From DAHVFK01 sp963755395 (GTDB lineage: Bacteria > Pseudomonadota > Gammaproteobacteria > Burkholderiales > SG8-39), in the NCBI GenBank assembly GCA_963755395.1, contig CAVWJJ010000002.1, forward strand, positions 1,116,001 through 1,180,000: a stretch of DNA of 64,000 bases, read 5' to 3'. Below the pieces are notes generated by a model that worked only from the letters and a program-made list of their open reading frames with translations, did not search any database and was not told the origin of the DNA. The position numbers were made by a program, and so were the translations under genes. Positions 42,038 through 51,392 of this stretch are shown one piece after another (position 1 is the stretch's first letter; every line of letters starts with the position of its first letter).

Positions 42038-42795
42038 CGCGGCGCCATGCGCAGCGCGCCGTCGAGGCGGATCACCTCGCCGTTGAGCTGGATGTTCTCG
42101 ACGATGTGCAGCGCGAGCCGGGCGTACTCTTCCGGCGTGCCGAGTCGCTTGGGAAAGGGGATCGAGGCGGCGAGCGACTGCTGCACTTCTTCGGGCAGCT
42201 TGCCCAGCAGCGGCGTGTGGAAAATTCCGGGCGCGATCGTCATCACCCGCACGCCGAACTGCGCGAGATCCCTCGCCAGCGGCAGCGTCATCGACACGAT
42301 CCCGCCCTTGGACGCCGCGTAGGCGACCTGGCCGATCTGTCCGTCGTAGGCGGCGATCGAGGAGGTGTTGATCATCACGCCGCGCTCGCCGTCGGCGAGC
42401 GCGGGCAGCGTGATCATGTCCGCCGCGGCGAGGCGCATCATGTTGAAGCTGCCCACCAGGTTCACGTTGATGATGCGCGTGAATTGTTCGAGCGGCATCG
42501 GGCCGTCCTTGCCCACCAGGCGCTTGGCGCCGCCGATGCCGGCGCAGTTGACCAGGATGCGCGCCGGGCCGTGCGCGGCGCGCGCCTTCGCGACCGCCGC
42601 CTCGGCGCCGGCGCCGCTCGCGACGTCGCACTCGACGAACACCCCGCCGATCTCCGCCGCGCGCTTGGCGCCGAGCTCGGCGTTGACGTCTAGCAGCGCG
42701 ACCTTCGCGCCCGCCTGCGCGAGCTTGCGCGCGGTGCCCGCGCCGAGCCCCGACGCGCCGCCGGTGACGAGCGCCACTTGGCCTTTGATTTCCAT
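42034..42795 (-). CDS. SDR-family 3-hydroxyacyl-CoA dehydrogenase-like protein
   Basis: This 253-residue SDR closely resembles the HSD10/3-hydroxyacyl-CoA dehydrogenase group: MEIKGQVALVTGGASGLGAGTAR, LLDVNAELG (Asp for NAD preference), RILVNCAGIGGAKR, INTSSIAAYDGQIGQVAYAASKGG (Ser, Tyr, Lys) and IAPGIFHTPLL. GGGGAG precedes the ATG at 42795. It is the third gene of the feruloyl-CoA synthase operon, starting two bases after the thiolase, and would oxidise the 3-hydroxyacyl-CoA intermediate. Confidence 0.92.
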   Translation of the reverse strand: MEIKGQVALVTGGASGLGAGTARKLAQAGAKVALLDVNAELGAKRAAEIGGVFVECDVASGAGAEAAVAKARAAHGPARILVNCAGIGGAKRLVGKDGPMPLEQFTRIINVNLVGSFNMMRLAAADMITLPALADGERGVMINTSSIAAYDGQIGQVAYAASKGGIVSMTLPLARDLAQFGVRVMTIAPGIFHTPLLGKLPEEVQQSLAASIPFPKRLGTPEEYARLALHIVENIQLNGEVIRLDGALRMAPR

Positions 42796-42797
42796 CT

Positions 42798-44054
<1,257 letters not shown>

Positions 44055-44063
44055 GTCGGTTTC

Positions 44064-45836
44064 CTAGGTTGACGGAAGGATGACGCGCGGCGACGGCGCC
44101 GCCGCGTACAGCTCCTCGACCAGCGCGGCGCGCGCCGCGAGCACCGCACGCTGGTTAAGCGAGCCTTTGTCGGTAATTTCGCCCGCGTCGATCGAAAGCG
44201 GCTCGGTGAGCAGCAGCGCGCGCGCGACGCGCTGAGAGCTCGAGCTCGCCTCGAGCGCGAGGCCGTCGACCAGGCGCTGGAAGAAGCGCCGCGTCTCGGG
44301 CGTGTCGAGCACGCCAGGGCGCGGAACGATCAGCGCGCCGACCTCGCCCCGGTCGTGGCCGGTGATGACCGCGTCCTGCACGTGGGGGTCGCCGGCGGCG
44401 ATGATCCGCGCCCGCAGCGGTCCGACGCTCACCCAGGTACCGGTGTCGAGCTTGAAGTCCTCGGCGATGCGCCCGTCGAAGGCCAGTCCGCGCCGCGGGT
44501 CGGCCGGATCGACGAAGCGCGCCGCGTCGCCGCTGCGGTAGAAGCCGTCCTCGTCGAACGCCGCGCGGGTGAGAGACTCCCCGCGCCAGAAGCCGGGGGT
44601 CACGTTCGGCCCGCGGTAGCGCACCTCGAGCTTGTCGGCCACCGGCGCGAGGCGCAGTTCCATGCCGGGCGCCGGCAGGCCGATGCCGCCCGCGCGGCCG
44701 GCTTCCCAGTTGGCGCAGACCGCGAACGGCGCGGTCTCGGTCATGCCGAGACCGGTGATCATCAGGATGCGCTCGCCGACGGTGCGCTCGGCGATGCGGT
44801 GCAGGTTGTCCCAGATCGGCTGCGACAGGCTGGCGGCGGCGTAGAACATCATCTTCAGGCGCGAGAAGAAGCTCTTGGCCAAGTCGGGGTCGGCGTCGAG
44901 CGCCCGCGCCAGCTCCTCGAAGCCGCGCGGCACGTTGAAATACACCGTGGGCGCAATCTCGCGCAGATTGCGCAGCGTCTCGCCCACCAGTTGCGGCGTC
45001 GGCTTGCCCTCGTCGATGTAGAGCGTGCCGCCGTTGAACAGCGTGAGGCCGAAGTTGTGGCTGCCGCCGAAGGTGTGGTTCCACGGCAGCCAGTCGACCA
45101 GCACCGGCGGCTCCTCGGCGAGGAACGGCAGGCAGTCGACGATCATCTGCTGGTTGGCGACAAGCATGCGCTGGGTGTGGATCACCGCCTTCGGCAAGCC
45201 GGTCGAGCCGGAGGTGAGCAGGAACTTGCTGATCGTATCCGGTTCGATCGCCTGGTGCGCGGCGTCGACGCGCGGCGCGGCCGGGGTCGCCGCGAGCGCC
45301 GGGTAGTCCTTGCCCCACAGCACTTCGGTGCCCGAGGGGATCGCCGCCCCGACCGCCCTGGCGTAGCGCGCGTCGGCCGCGTACACCAGGCCGGGCGTCA
45401 TCAGCTCGGCCGCGTAGCGCAGCTTGCCGAAGTCGCGCGAGACGAGCGAGTAGGCGGGCGACACCGGCACGTAGGGCACGCCGACGTGCAGCGCCGCGAG
45501 CGCGAGCATCGCGTGCTCGAGGTCGTTCTCCGACAGGATCATGAGCGGCCGCTCGGCATCCAGGCCGCGCGCGAGCAGCGCTGCGCCGATCGAGCGGGCC
45601 GTGGCGAGCGCCTCGGCGTAGCTGATCCGCCGCCAGCCGCCGTCGCTGCCACGCCGCGCGACGAAGCTGCGCTCCGGCGCTTCGTCGGCCCAGCGCAGCA
45701 GGCGGTCGGTCAGGCGCGCGGGGCAGGCGCCCAGCGGCGCGGCGTGCCGCAGCAGAAAGCGGCCATGCGCGTCGCGCTCGACGCGGACATCGGCCGGGCC
45801 GAGCGAAACTTTGCGGGTTGCGGGTTCCCGGCTCAT
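44064..45836 (-). CDS. Feruloyl-CoA synthase-like acyl-CoA ligase
   Basis: This 590-residue ANL-superfamily ligase belongs to the feruloyl-CoA synthase group, in which LLTSGSTGLPKAVIHTQRML (P-loop) and WLPWNHTFGGSHNFGLTLFNGGTLYIDEGKP are distinctive. ITGLGMTETAPFAV and EDFKLDTGTWVSVGPLRAR follow, with the C-terminal EITDKGSLNQRAVL. It would activate ferulate, p-coumarate or a related acid. It is the first gene of its operon; the predicted transcription start is only five to seven bases before the ATG, so the message may be nearly leaderless. Confidence 0.88.
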   Translation of the reverse strand: MSREPATRKVSLGPADVRVERDAHGRFLLRHAAPLGACPARLTDRLLRWADEAPERSFVARRGSDGGWRRISYAEALATARSIGAALLARGLDAERPLMILSENDLEHAMLALAALHVGVPYVPVSPAYSLVSRDFGKLRYAAELMTPGLVYAADARYARAVGAAIPSGTEVLWGKDYPALAATPAAPRVDAAHQAIEPDTISKFLLTSGSTGLPKAVIHTQRMLVANQQMIVDCLPFLAEEPPVLVDWLPWNHTFGGSHNFGLTLFNGGTLYIDEGKPTPQLVGETLRNLREIAPTVYFNVPRGFEELARALDADPDLAKSFFSRLKMMFYAAASLSQPIWDNLHRIAERTVGERILMITGLGMTETAPFAVCANWEAGRAGGIGLPAPGMELRLAPVADKLEVRYRGPNVTPGFWRGESLTRAAFDEDGFYRSGDAARFVDPADPRRGLAFDGRIAEDFKLDTGTWVSVGPLRARIIAAGDPHVQDAVITGHDRGEVGALIVPRPGVLDTPETRRFFQRLVDGLALEASSSSQRVARALLLTEPLSIDAGEITDKGSLNQRAVLAARAALVEELYAAAPSPRVILPST

Positions 45837-45843
45837 CTGGGCC

Positions 45844-45876
45844 GATTGTTATAATGCATTACAATCGGCCGGTCAA
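45844..45876 (-). promoter_or_regulatory. Promoter and MarR operator-like palindrome of the feruloyl-CoA synthase operon
   Basis: Minus strand: TTGACC (45876-45871), 17 bases, TATAAC (45853-45848). The -10 and spacer lie within a 23-bp palindrome with arms GATTGT and ACAATC and an ATGCAT centre (45844-45866). The same promoter and half of the same palindrome occur in front of the Liv operon at 41520-41552. Confidence 0.82.
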
Positions 45877-45886
45877 CGCGGCGGGC

Positions 45887-46651
45887 TCAGTAGAGCGCGC
45901 GCGCGAGCCTGCGGCGGTAATCGGCGACCAGCTCCGGCTCGCTTTCGGCCAGGCTGAAGATGTTGAGGATCTGCTTGCGCGCGGCGCCGTCGTTCCAGTC
46001 CTTGTCGCGCGCGACGATCTCGAGCAGCTCGTCGAGCGCCTCGCGGTAGCGTTTCGCGGCGGCAAGGGCGCCCGCCAGCGCGAAGCGCGCGCCGTGGTCG
46101 GCGGGGTCCGCGGCCAGCTCCTCGCGCAGCTTGCCTTCGTCGGCGCCCGAGCGCGCAAAGGCGATCGCGGCGCGCAGCGCCTCCACGCGCGGCTCGAGAT
46201 CGACGTCGAAGCGCAGCGCGTCGAGCTGCGCCTCGGCCTCGTCCGCACGCCCGAGATCGATCAGCCGTTGCGCATTCGCCAGGCGTGCTTCGTTGTCGGC
46301 CGCCTCGAGCAGCTTGTCGACGAAGGCGCGCACCTGGGATTCGGGCAGGGCGCCCAGGAAATGCGCCGCCGGCTTGCCGTCGCGAAACGCCATCACGTCC
46401 GGGATCGAGCGCACGCCGAACGCGGCGGCGAGCTCCTGGTTCTCGTCCGAGTTGACCTTCACCAGCTTGAAGCGACCGCCGTACTCGGCGGCGAGCTTCT
46501 CCAGGATCGGCTTGAGCGCGCGGCAGGGGGCGCACCAGGGCGCCCAGAAATCGACCACCACCGGCAGAGTCTTGGAGGCCTCGAGGACTTCGCGCTCGAA
46601 ATCCGGTGCGGCGACGTCGGTTGCATGCGCGGACATGGCGATATCTTGCAT
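45887..46651 (-). CDS. Thioredoxin-TPR protein (YbbN/CnoX-like)
   Basis: This protein of up to 254 residues has an N-terminal thioredoxin fold with WAPWCAPC (Cys40, Cys43) in place of the standard CGPC, then KVNSDENQELAAAFGVRSIPDVMAFRDG with the cis-Pro. The C-terminal half is TPR-like helices (LANAQRLIDLGRADEAEAQLDAL; ALAAAKRYREALDELLEIV). This matches the holdase YbbN/CnoX, which protects proteins from oxidation and hands them to chaperonin. ATG at 46636 is an alternative start. Confidence 0.9.
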   Translation of the reverse strand: MQDIAMSAHATDVAAPDFEREVLEASKTLPVVVDFWAPWCAPCRALKPILEKLAAEYGGRFKLVKVNSDENQELAAAFGVRSIPDVMAFRDGKPAAHFLGALPESQVRAFVDKLLEAADNEARLANAQRLIDLGRADEAEAQLDALRFDVDLEPRVEALRAAIAFARSGADEGKLREELAADPADHGARFALAGALAAAKRYREALDELLEIVARDKDWNDGAARKQILNIFSLAESEPELVADYRRRLARALY

Positions 46652-46739
46652 GTGGTTCTCCGGGATTATGGCGAAGCTTTGGGCGGCGATGCGATAATCA
46701 AGCCCCGATTTCCTTTCGCATCGTGGAACAAGCGCGCAA

Positions 46740-47078
46740 ATGACCTACGTCGTCACCGAAGATTGCATCAAGTGCAAGTACATGGACTGCATCGAAGTCT
46801 GCCCGGTGGATTGCTTCTATGAGGGCGACAACATGCTGGTCATCCACCCCGACGAGTGCATCGACTGCGGCGTGTGCGAGCCGGAGTGCCCGCCCGCGGC
46901 GATCGTACCGGACTCCGACGAGAAGGCGGCCAAGTGGCTGCCGCTCAATACCGAGTACGCGGCCAAGTGGCCGAACATCACGCGCAAGGGAACCGCCCCG
47001 GCCGACGCCGACGAGCACAAGGGCGAGCAGGGCAAGTTCGACAAGTACTTCTCCGCCGAGCCGGGCAAGGGGGAGTAG
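46740..47078 (+). CDS. fdxA: 7Fe-8S ferredoxin FdxA
   Basis: This 112-residue ferredoxin carries two Cys motifs, CIKCKYMDCIEVCPVDC (residues 9-25) and CIDCGVCEPECPP (40-50), and the FdxA-type C-terminal extension AKWLPLNTEYAAKWPNIT. It carries electrons in the cytoplasm. The gene is divergent from the thioredoxin-TPR gene. Confidence 0.95.
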   Translation: MTYVVTEDCIKCKYMDCIEVCPVDCFYEGDNMLVIHPDECIDCGVCEPECPPAAIVPDSDEKAAKWLPLNTEYAAKWPNITRKGTAPADADEHKGEQGKFDKYFSAEPGKGE

Positions 47079-47576
47079 CTGCGCGCGGCGCTTGCGCTGG
47101 TGGTGCTCCTCGCCAGCTGCGCCTCCTACAGCGGCAGGGGGCTCGTGCCCGGGCGCTCGAGCGCGGCCGAGGTCCAGGCGCTGATGGGCGCGCCGACGCT
47201 CAGGCTGCCGCGGGCAGGCGGCGGCGAGGAGTGGTACTACCCGCGCGGAGGGAAGATGGGCTGGGACACCTATGCGGTGGAAATCGGCCCGGACGGCCTG
47301 ATGCGCGCCATCGAGCAGCGGCTCACGGCCGGGAACCTGGCGAGGCTCAAGCCCGGCAATGCGACGATGAAGGACGCGCAAGCGCTGCTCGGCCCCCCGT
47401 TCGAGGTGTCTCGCTTTCCCAGGATGAAGCGCACCGACTGGGGCTACCGCGTGCATGAGGCGCCGTTCTGGTGGATCTACTGGCTTCAGTTCTCCGACGA
47501 CGGCGTGCTGCGCGAAGTGATCCGGCTGACGGATTACGAGCGCGAAGGCGAAGCGCCGTTCGCGGGGCTGCACTGA
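47079..47576 (+). CDS. Lipoprotein with SmpA/OmlA (BamE-like) repeats
   Basis: This protein of about 165 residues has signal LALVVLLASC, where the Cys is the lipidation site, followed by two BamE-like domains: LVPGRSSAAEVQALMGAPTLRL...EEWYYPRG, and LKPGNATMKDAQALLGPPFEV...DWGYRV. The start is unusual: the signal fits only if translation begins at CTG 47079, directly after the ferredoxin stop and near its GGGGGAG site; the first ordinary start (GTG 47100) would leave no signal peptide. It is probably translated by coupling to fdxA. Confidence 0.75.
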   Translation: MRAALALVVLLASCASYSGRGLVPGRSSAAEVQALMGAPTLRLPRAGGGEEWYYPRGGKMGWDTYAVEIGPDGLMRAIEQRLTAGNLARLKPGNATMKDAQALLGPPFEVSRFPRMKRTDWGYRVHEAPFWWIYWLQFSDDGVLREVIRLTDYEREGEAPFAGLH

Positions 47577-47580
47577 GGCC

Positions 47581-48003
47581 ATGACCACGGCGGCGCTCAC
47601 CGCAGAGCAGGCGCAGGGGATCCTGGCGGCGAATTTCGCGCCCTGGGTGCAGGATCTCGGGCTGCGCGTCGAGTCGGTGGGCCCCGACAGCGCGCTCGTG
47701 CGGCTGCCGTTCGCGGAGCGCCTGGTGCGCGTAGGGGGCGTGGTCTGCGGCCAGGCGCTGATGGCGGCGGCCGACACCGCCTGCGTGCTCGCGCTCGCGG
47801 CTTCGTTCGGCGAATTCCGCCCGGTGGCGACGGTGGCGCAGAACATAAGCCTGCTGCGCCCGGTCTCGAACGACGACTTGCGCGTGGAGGCGCGCGTCGT
47901 GCGCCGCGGCAGGACGCTCGCCTACTGCGAGGCCTGGCTGCGCGCCGCGCGCGACGGGCGCGACGCGGCGCACGCGAGCGCCACATTCGCGCTGCCGGCC
48001 TAG
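47581..48003 (+). CDS. PaaI-family hotdog thioesterase
   Basis: This 140-residue hotdog-fold protein has the acyl-CoA thioesterase landmarks VRLPFAERLVRVGGVVCGQALMAAADTACVLAL (Asp of the active site) and PVATVAQNISLLRPV. It hydrolyses an acyl- or aryl-CoA thioester. It follows the lipoprotein gene after four bases and converges with the HD-GYP gene. Confidence 0.87.
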   Translation: MTTAALTAEQAQGILAANFAPWVQDLGLRVESVGPDSALVRLPFAERLVRVGGVVCGQALMAAADTACVLALAASFGEFRPVATVAQNISLLRPVSNDDLRVEARVVRRGRTLAYCEAWLRAARDGRDAAHASATFALPA

Positions 48004-49106
48004 TCCGCCTCGTCGCTCCTGAAGTCGAGGTTGTGGATGCCCTTGAGCTCGTCGCGCACGGTCTTCTGCACTTCGGCCATCCCGGGCAGCGCCTTGCGGA
48101 ACGCCGCGATCAGCGCCGGATCGAACTGCTTGCCCGCCTCGCTCGCGATCGTGCGCGCCGTCTGCTCGAGCGGGATCGGGTCGCGGTAGCGCTGCGTCGC
48201 GGTCATCGCCTCGAAAGTATCTGCCACGGCGAGGATGCGCGCGGCGATCGGAATCGAGTCGCCGGCAAGGCCCTTGGGATAGCCCTTGCCGTCCCAGCGC
48301 TCGTGGTGCGCCAGCGCCATCGCGCGCGCGGTCGCCAGCAGCGGGTCCTTGTGCTCGCCGATGATGGCGGCGCCGATCTCGGGATGCCGGTGCATCTCCT
48401 TCCATTCCCCGGGGTCGAGCGCATCGGTCTTGCGGATCACCGCTTCGGGCACGCCTAGCGTGCCGATGTCGTGCAGCGCCGAGGCCTGCGCCAGGAGCTC
48501 GCACACGTCGGGCTTGGCCCCCAGCGCCTGCGCCAGCAGCTTGACGTACTGCTCGATGCGCAGCACGCGGTTGCTGAGTCCGCCGCCTTCGCGGAACTCG
48601 AGCGCGCGCGCAAGGCGCTGGATCAGCTGCAGCCGGGTCTGCTGCAGCTCGCGGGTGCGCTCGGCGACCAGGCTCTCGAGCTGGCGCGTCTGGCTTGCGA
48701 GCGCGAGGTGCGTGGCGATGCGCGCCAGCACGATCGGCGGGCTGAGCGGCTTGATGATGTAGTCCACCGCGCCGAGCGACAGCCCGTGCGTCTGGTCCTT
48801 GGGGGTGGTGTGCGCGCTGACGAAGACCACCGGAATGCGCGCGGTGGACGGGTTGGCCTTGAGCGCGCTGCACACCTCGTAGCCGTTGTGTCCCGGCATC
48901 TCGACGTCGAGCAGGATCAGGTCGGGCGCGGGCGCGAGCGCGGCGGCGGCGAGGGCGGAGTTACCGTTGTTCACCAGGCGCGTGTCGTAGCGCGGCTTGA
49001 GCATGGCCCGGAACAGATGGAGGATGTCTTCGCTGTCGTCGGCGACCAGGATCAGCGGCCGCTTCGCCGCGGCTTCCGGCTTGGGCTGGGTGGGCGCGTC
49101 TGGCAT
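48000..49106 (-). CDS. Response regulator with HD-GYP domain
   Basis: This 368-residue protein has an N-terminal receiver domain (acidic pair Asp23/Asp24, phospho-acceptor Asp67 in LILLDVEMPG) and a C-terminal HD-GYP domain: LHDIGTLGVPEAVIRK (HD) and LAHHERWDGKGYPKGLAG (GYP). Such proteins hydrolyse cyclic di-GMP under phosphorylation control. No histidine kinase gene adjoins it. It starts six bases after the acyl-CoA synthetase gene and may share its message. Confidence 0.93.
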   Translation of the reverse strand: MPDAPTQPKPEAAAKRPLILVADDSEDILHLFRAMLKPRYDTRLVNNGNSALAAAALAPAPDLILLDVEMPGHNGYEVCSALKANPSTARIPVVFVSAHTTPKDQTHGLSLGAVDYIIKPLSPPIVLARIATHLALASQTRQLESLVAERTRELQQTRLQLIQRLARALEFREGGGLSNRVLRIEQYVKLLAQALGAKPDVCELLAQASALHDIGTLGVPEAVIRKTDALDPGEWKEMHRHPEIGAAIIGEHKDPLLATARAMALAHHERWDGKGYPKGLAGDSIPIAARILAVADTFEAMTATQRYRDPIPLEQTARTIASEAGKQFDPALIAAFRKALPGMAEVQKTVRDELKGIHNLDFRSDEAD

Positions 49107-49112
49107 GACGCG

Positions 49113-50588
49113 CTACTGTGCCACATCCCCGGCCAGGCGGCGCAGCTCGGTCTTGAGCACCTTGCCGTAGTTGTTCTTGGGCAGCGTCTCGACGAAGCGG
49201 TATTCGCGCGGGCGCTTGAAGCGGGCGATGTTCTCGAGGCACAGGGCATCGAGCTCCCGGGCGGGGACGCTCTGCCGGCAGACGACGAAGGCGATCACCT
49301 CTTCGCCCCATTCGGGGTGCGGGCGGCCGACCACCGAGCACTCGGCCACCGCCGGGTGGCGCAGCAGCACCTCCTCGATCTCGCGCGGATAGATGTTGCT
49401 GCCGCCCGAAATGATCATGTCCTTGGAGCGGTCGCGCAGGGTGAGGAAGCCGGCGCCGTCCATGCTGCCGACGTCGCCGGTGTGCAGCCACCCGCCGCGC
49501 AGGGCGCGCGCGCTCGCCTCCGGGTTGTGCCAGTAGCCCGCCATCACGCAGTCGCTGCGGGTGACGATCTCTCCCGTCTCGCCCGGCGGCAGCGGCGCGT
49601 CGTCGGGGCCGAAAACCGCCACCTCGACCCCGGTACGGGCGATGCCGCATGACTCGAGCGCGCGCCGCTCGGCGTGCATGGTCTGGGTCAGCCCGCTGAT
49701 CGTCATCGGGGCCTCGCCCTGGCCGTAAAGCTGGTACAGGCGCGGGCCGAACAGCTCGATCGCGCGCAGGCTGTCGGCGACGTACATCGGCGCTCCGCCG
49801 TAGGTGATGGTCTTCAGGTTCGCCGGCGCGCGAGCGGCCGGGCTCGCCAGCAGGCGTACGATCATGGTCGGCGCGGCGAAGAACGAGACGTTGCGCCAGT
49901 GATCGAGCAGGGTGTAGATCTCCTCCGGCTCGAAGTGGCCCGACTCGGGGATCACGTTCAGCGCGCCGGCGGCGAAGTGCGGCAGGCCGTAAATGCCGGA
50001 GCCGTGCGACAGCGGCGCCGCGTGCAGGATCGAGTCGCCGGGCTCGAGCTTGTCGATGTCGGCGAAATAGGCCTGGGTCGAGAACAGCAGGTTGCGGTGG
50101 CTGAGCACCGCGCCCTTGGGCACCCCGGTGGTGCCGCTGGTGTAGAACAGCCACGCCGGGGCATCGGGCGATACTTGCGCCGGAATGGCGGGGTCTTCCC
50201 TGAAGAGACTTGCGTAGTCATCGGACGAGACGGAAATTCCGGCGGGTAGCGCGCTTTCGAGATCCGGCGTGACGAAGCACAGCTTCGCGCCCGAATTGCC
50301 GACGATGTAAGCGAACTCGCGCGGGTGCAGCTTGGCGTTCATCGGCACCGCCACCAGGCCGGCGTGCCAGCAGGCGAACAGCAACTCGTAGTACTCGGGG
50401 CAGTTCTTCATCGCCAGCGTGACCCGATCGCCGGACGTGAGGTTGAACTTCTTCAACAATGAATTGGAGAGTCGACTCGCTCGATCGGCGAGCTCGCCGT
50501 ATGTACGAACGACCGTTTTCCCTACTGCGAGCGCAGGCTGCGCGGGCAGCCAGCGCGCGCTGCGCAGGAGCAGGTGCGCGAGGTTCAT
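49113..50588 (-). CDS. AMP-binding acyl-CoA synthetase
   Basis: This 491-residue ANL enzyme has P-loop LFYTSGTTGVPKGAVLSH, QLYGQGEAPMT at the A5 position (instead of YGxTE), HTGDVGSMDGAGFLTLRDRSKDMI, GGSNIYPREIEEVLL and C-terminal KNNYGKVLKTEL (Lys). The start ATG at 50588 overlaps the TatD stop. Class: long-chain/aromatic acid-CoA ligase; substrate not known. Confidence 0.91.
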   Translation of the reverse strand: MNLAHLLLRSARWLPAQPALAVGKTVVRTYGELADRASRLSNSLLKKFNLTSGDRVTLAMKNCPEYYELLFACWHAGLVAVPMNAKLHPREFAYIVGNSGAKLCFVTPDLESALPAGISVSSDDYASLFREDPAIPAQVSPDAPAWLFYTSGTTGVPKGAVLSHRNLLFSTQAYFADIDKLEPGDSILHAAPLSHGSGIYGLPHFAAGALNVIPESGHFEPEEIYTLLDHWRNVSFFAAPTMIVRLLASPAARAPANLKTITYGGAPMYVADSLRAIELFGPRLYQLYGQGEAPMTISGLTQTMHAERRALESCGIARTGVEVAVFGPDDAPLPPGETGEIVTRSDCVMAGYWHNPEASARALRGGWLHTGDVGSMDGAGFLTLRDRSKDMIISGGSNIYPREIEEVLLRHPAVAECSVVGRPHPEWGEEVIAFVVCRQSVPARELDALCLENIARFKRPREYRFVETLPKNNYGKVLKTELRRLAGDVAQ

Positions 50589-51367
50589 GCCGCTAGAGGA
50601 AAGCCGAACAGAGCGCTGGCATTGCGCGCGCTCTGCGCGGCGACCTCTTCTTCGGGTCGGCCGAGCGCGCGTGCGACCGCGCGCAGCACGTGCGGCAGGA
50701 ACGCCGGCTCGTTGCGCCGCGCCTTGGGCTGCGGCTGCATGTCGCGCGGGGTGAGGTAGGGCGAGTCGGTTTCCAGCAGCAGCCGGTCGGCGGGTATCTC
50801 GCGCACCAGCGAAAGCAGATGTCGCCCGCGCCGCTCGTCGCAGATCCAGCCTGTGATGCCGATGTAGAGCCCGAGCTTGAGATAGGCGTGCAGTTCGTCG
50901 CGGTCGCCGGTGAAGCAATGGGCAACTGCATTTTTCAGCTTGTATGACCTAACAATCTCGGCAAAGCGCGGATGCGCATCGCGCGAGTGAAGGAACAGCG
51001 GCTTGCCGAGCTCGATGCCGAGTTCGAGCTGGGCGACGAACCAGCGCTCCTGGTCGGGGTGCGGAGAGTAGTTGCGATTGTAATCAAGACCGCATTCGCC
51101 GATCGCGACCACGCGCGGGCGCGCCGCGATCTCGCGCAGCGCGGAAATCGTCGCGTCGTCGCAGTCGCGCGCGTGATGCGGGTGCACCCCGGCGGTGGCC
51201 CACAGCTCGTGCGCCTCGGCGAGGTGCGCGGCGGCGAGGCTTTCGGCGACGCTGGTGCCGGTGACCACGATCGTGCCCACCCCCGCGGCGCGCGCGCGCG
51301 CGAGCACGGCCTCCAGGTCGTCCGCGAACGCGGCGTGGGTCAGGTTGGCGCCGATGTCGACGAGCAC
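50585..51367 (-). CDS. TatD-family metal-dependent hydrolase
   Basis: This 260-residue TIM-barrel deoxyribonuclease-like hydrolase starts VDIGANLTHAAF (metal-binding Asp and His region) and contains AIGECGLDYNRNYSPHPDQERWF, LFLHSRDAH, NAVAHCFTGDRDE and LLLETDSPYLTPR. These are the TatD signatures. Members have 3-prime-5-prime exonuclease activity. It is translationally coupled to the acyl-CoA synthetase (ATGA). Confidence 0.93.
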   Translation of the reverse strand: MLVDIGANLTHAAFADDLEAVLARARAAGVGTIVVTGTSVAESLAAAHLAEAHELWATAGVHPHHARDCDDATISALREIAARPRVVAIGECGLDYNRNYSPHPDQERWFVAQLELGIELGKPLFLHSRDAHPRFAEIVRSYKLKNAVAHCFTGDRDELHAYLKLGLYIGITGWICDERRGRHLLSLVREIPADRLLLETDSPYLTPRDMQPQPKARRNEPAFLPHVLRAVARALGRPEEEVAAQSARNASALFGFPLAA

Positions 51368-51392
51368 GCCCGCAGTATAGCGGGCGCCGTTC

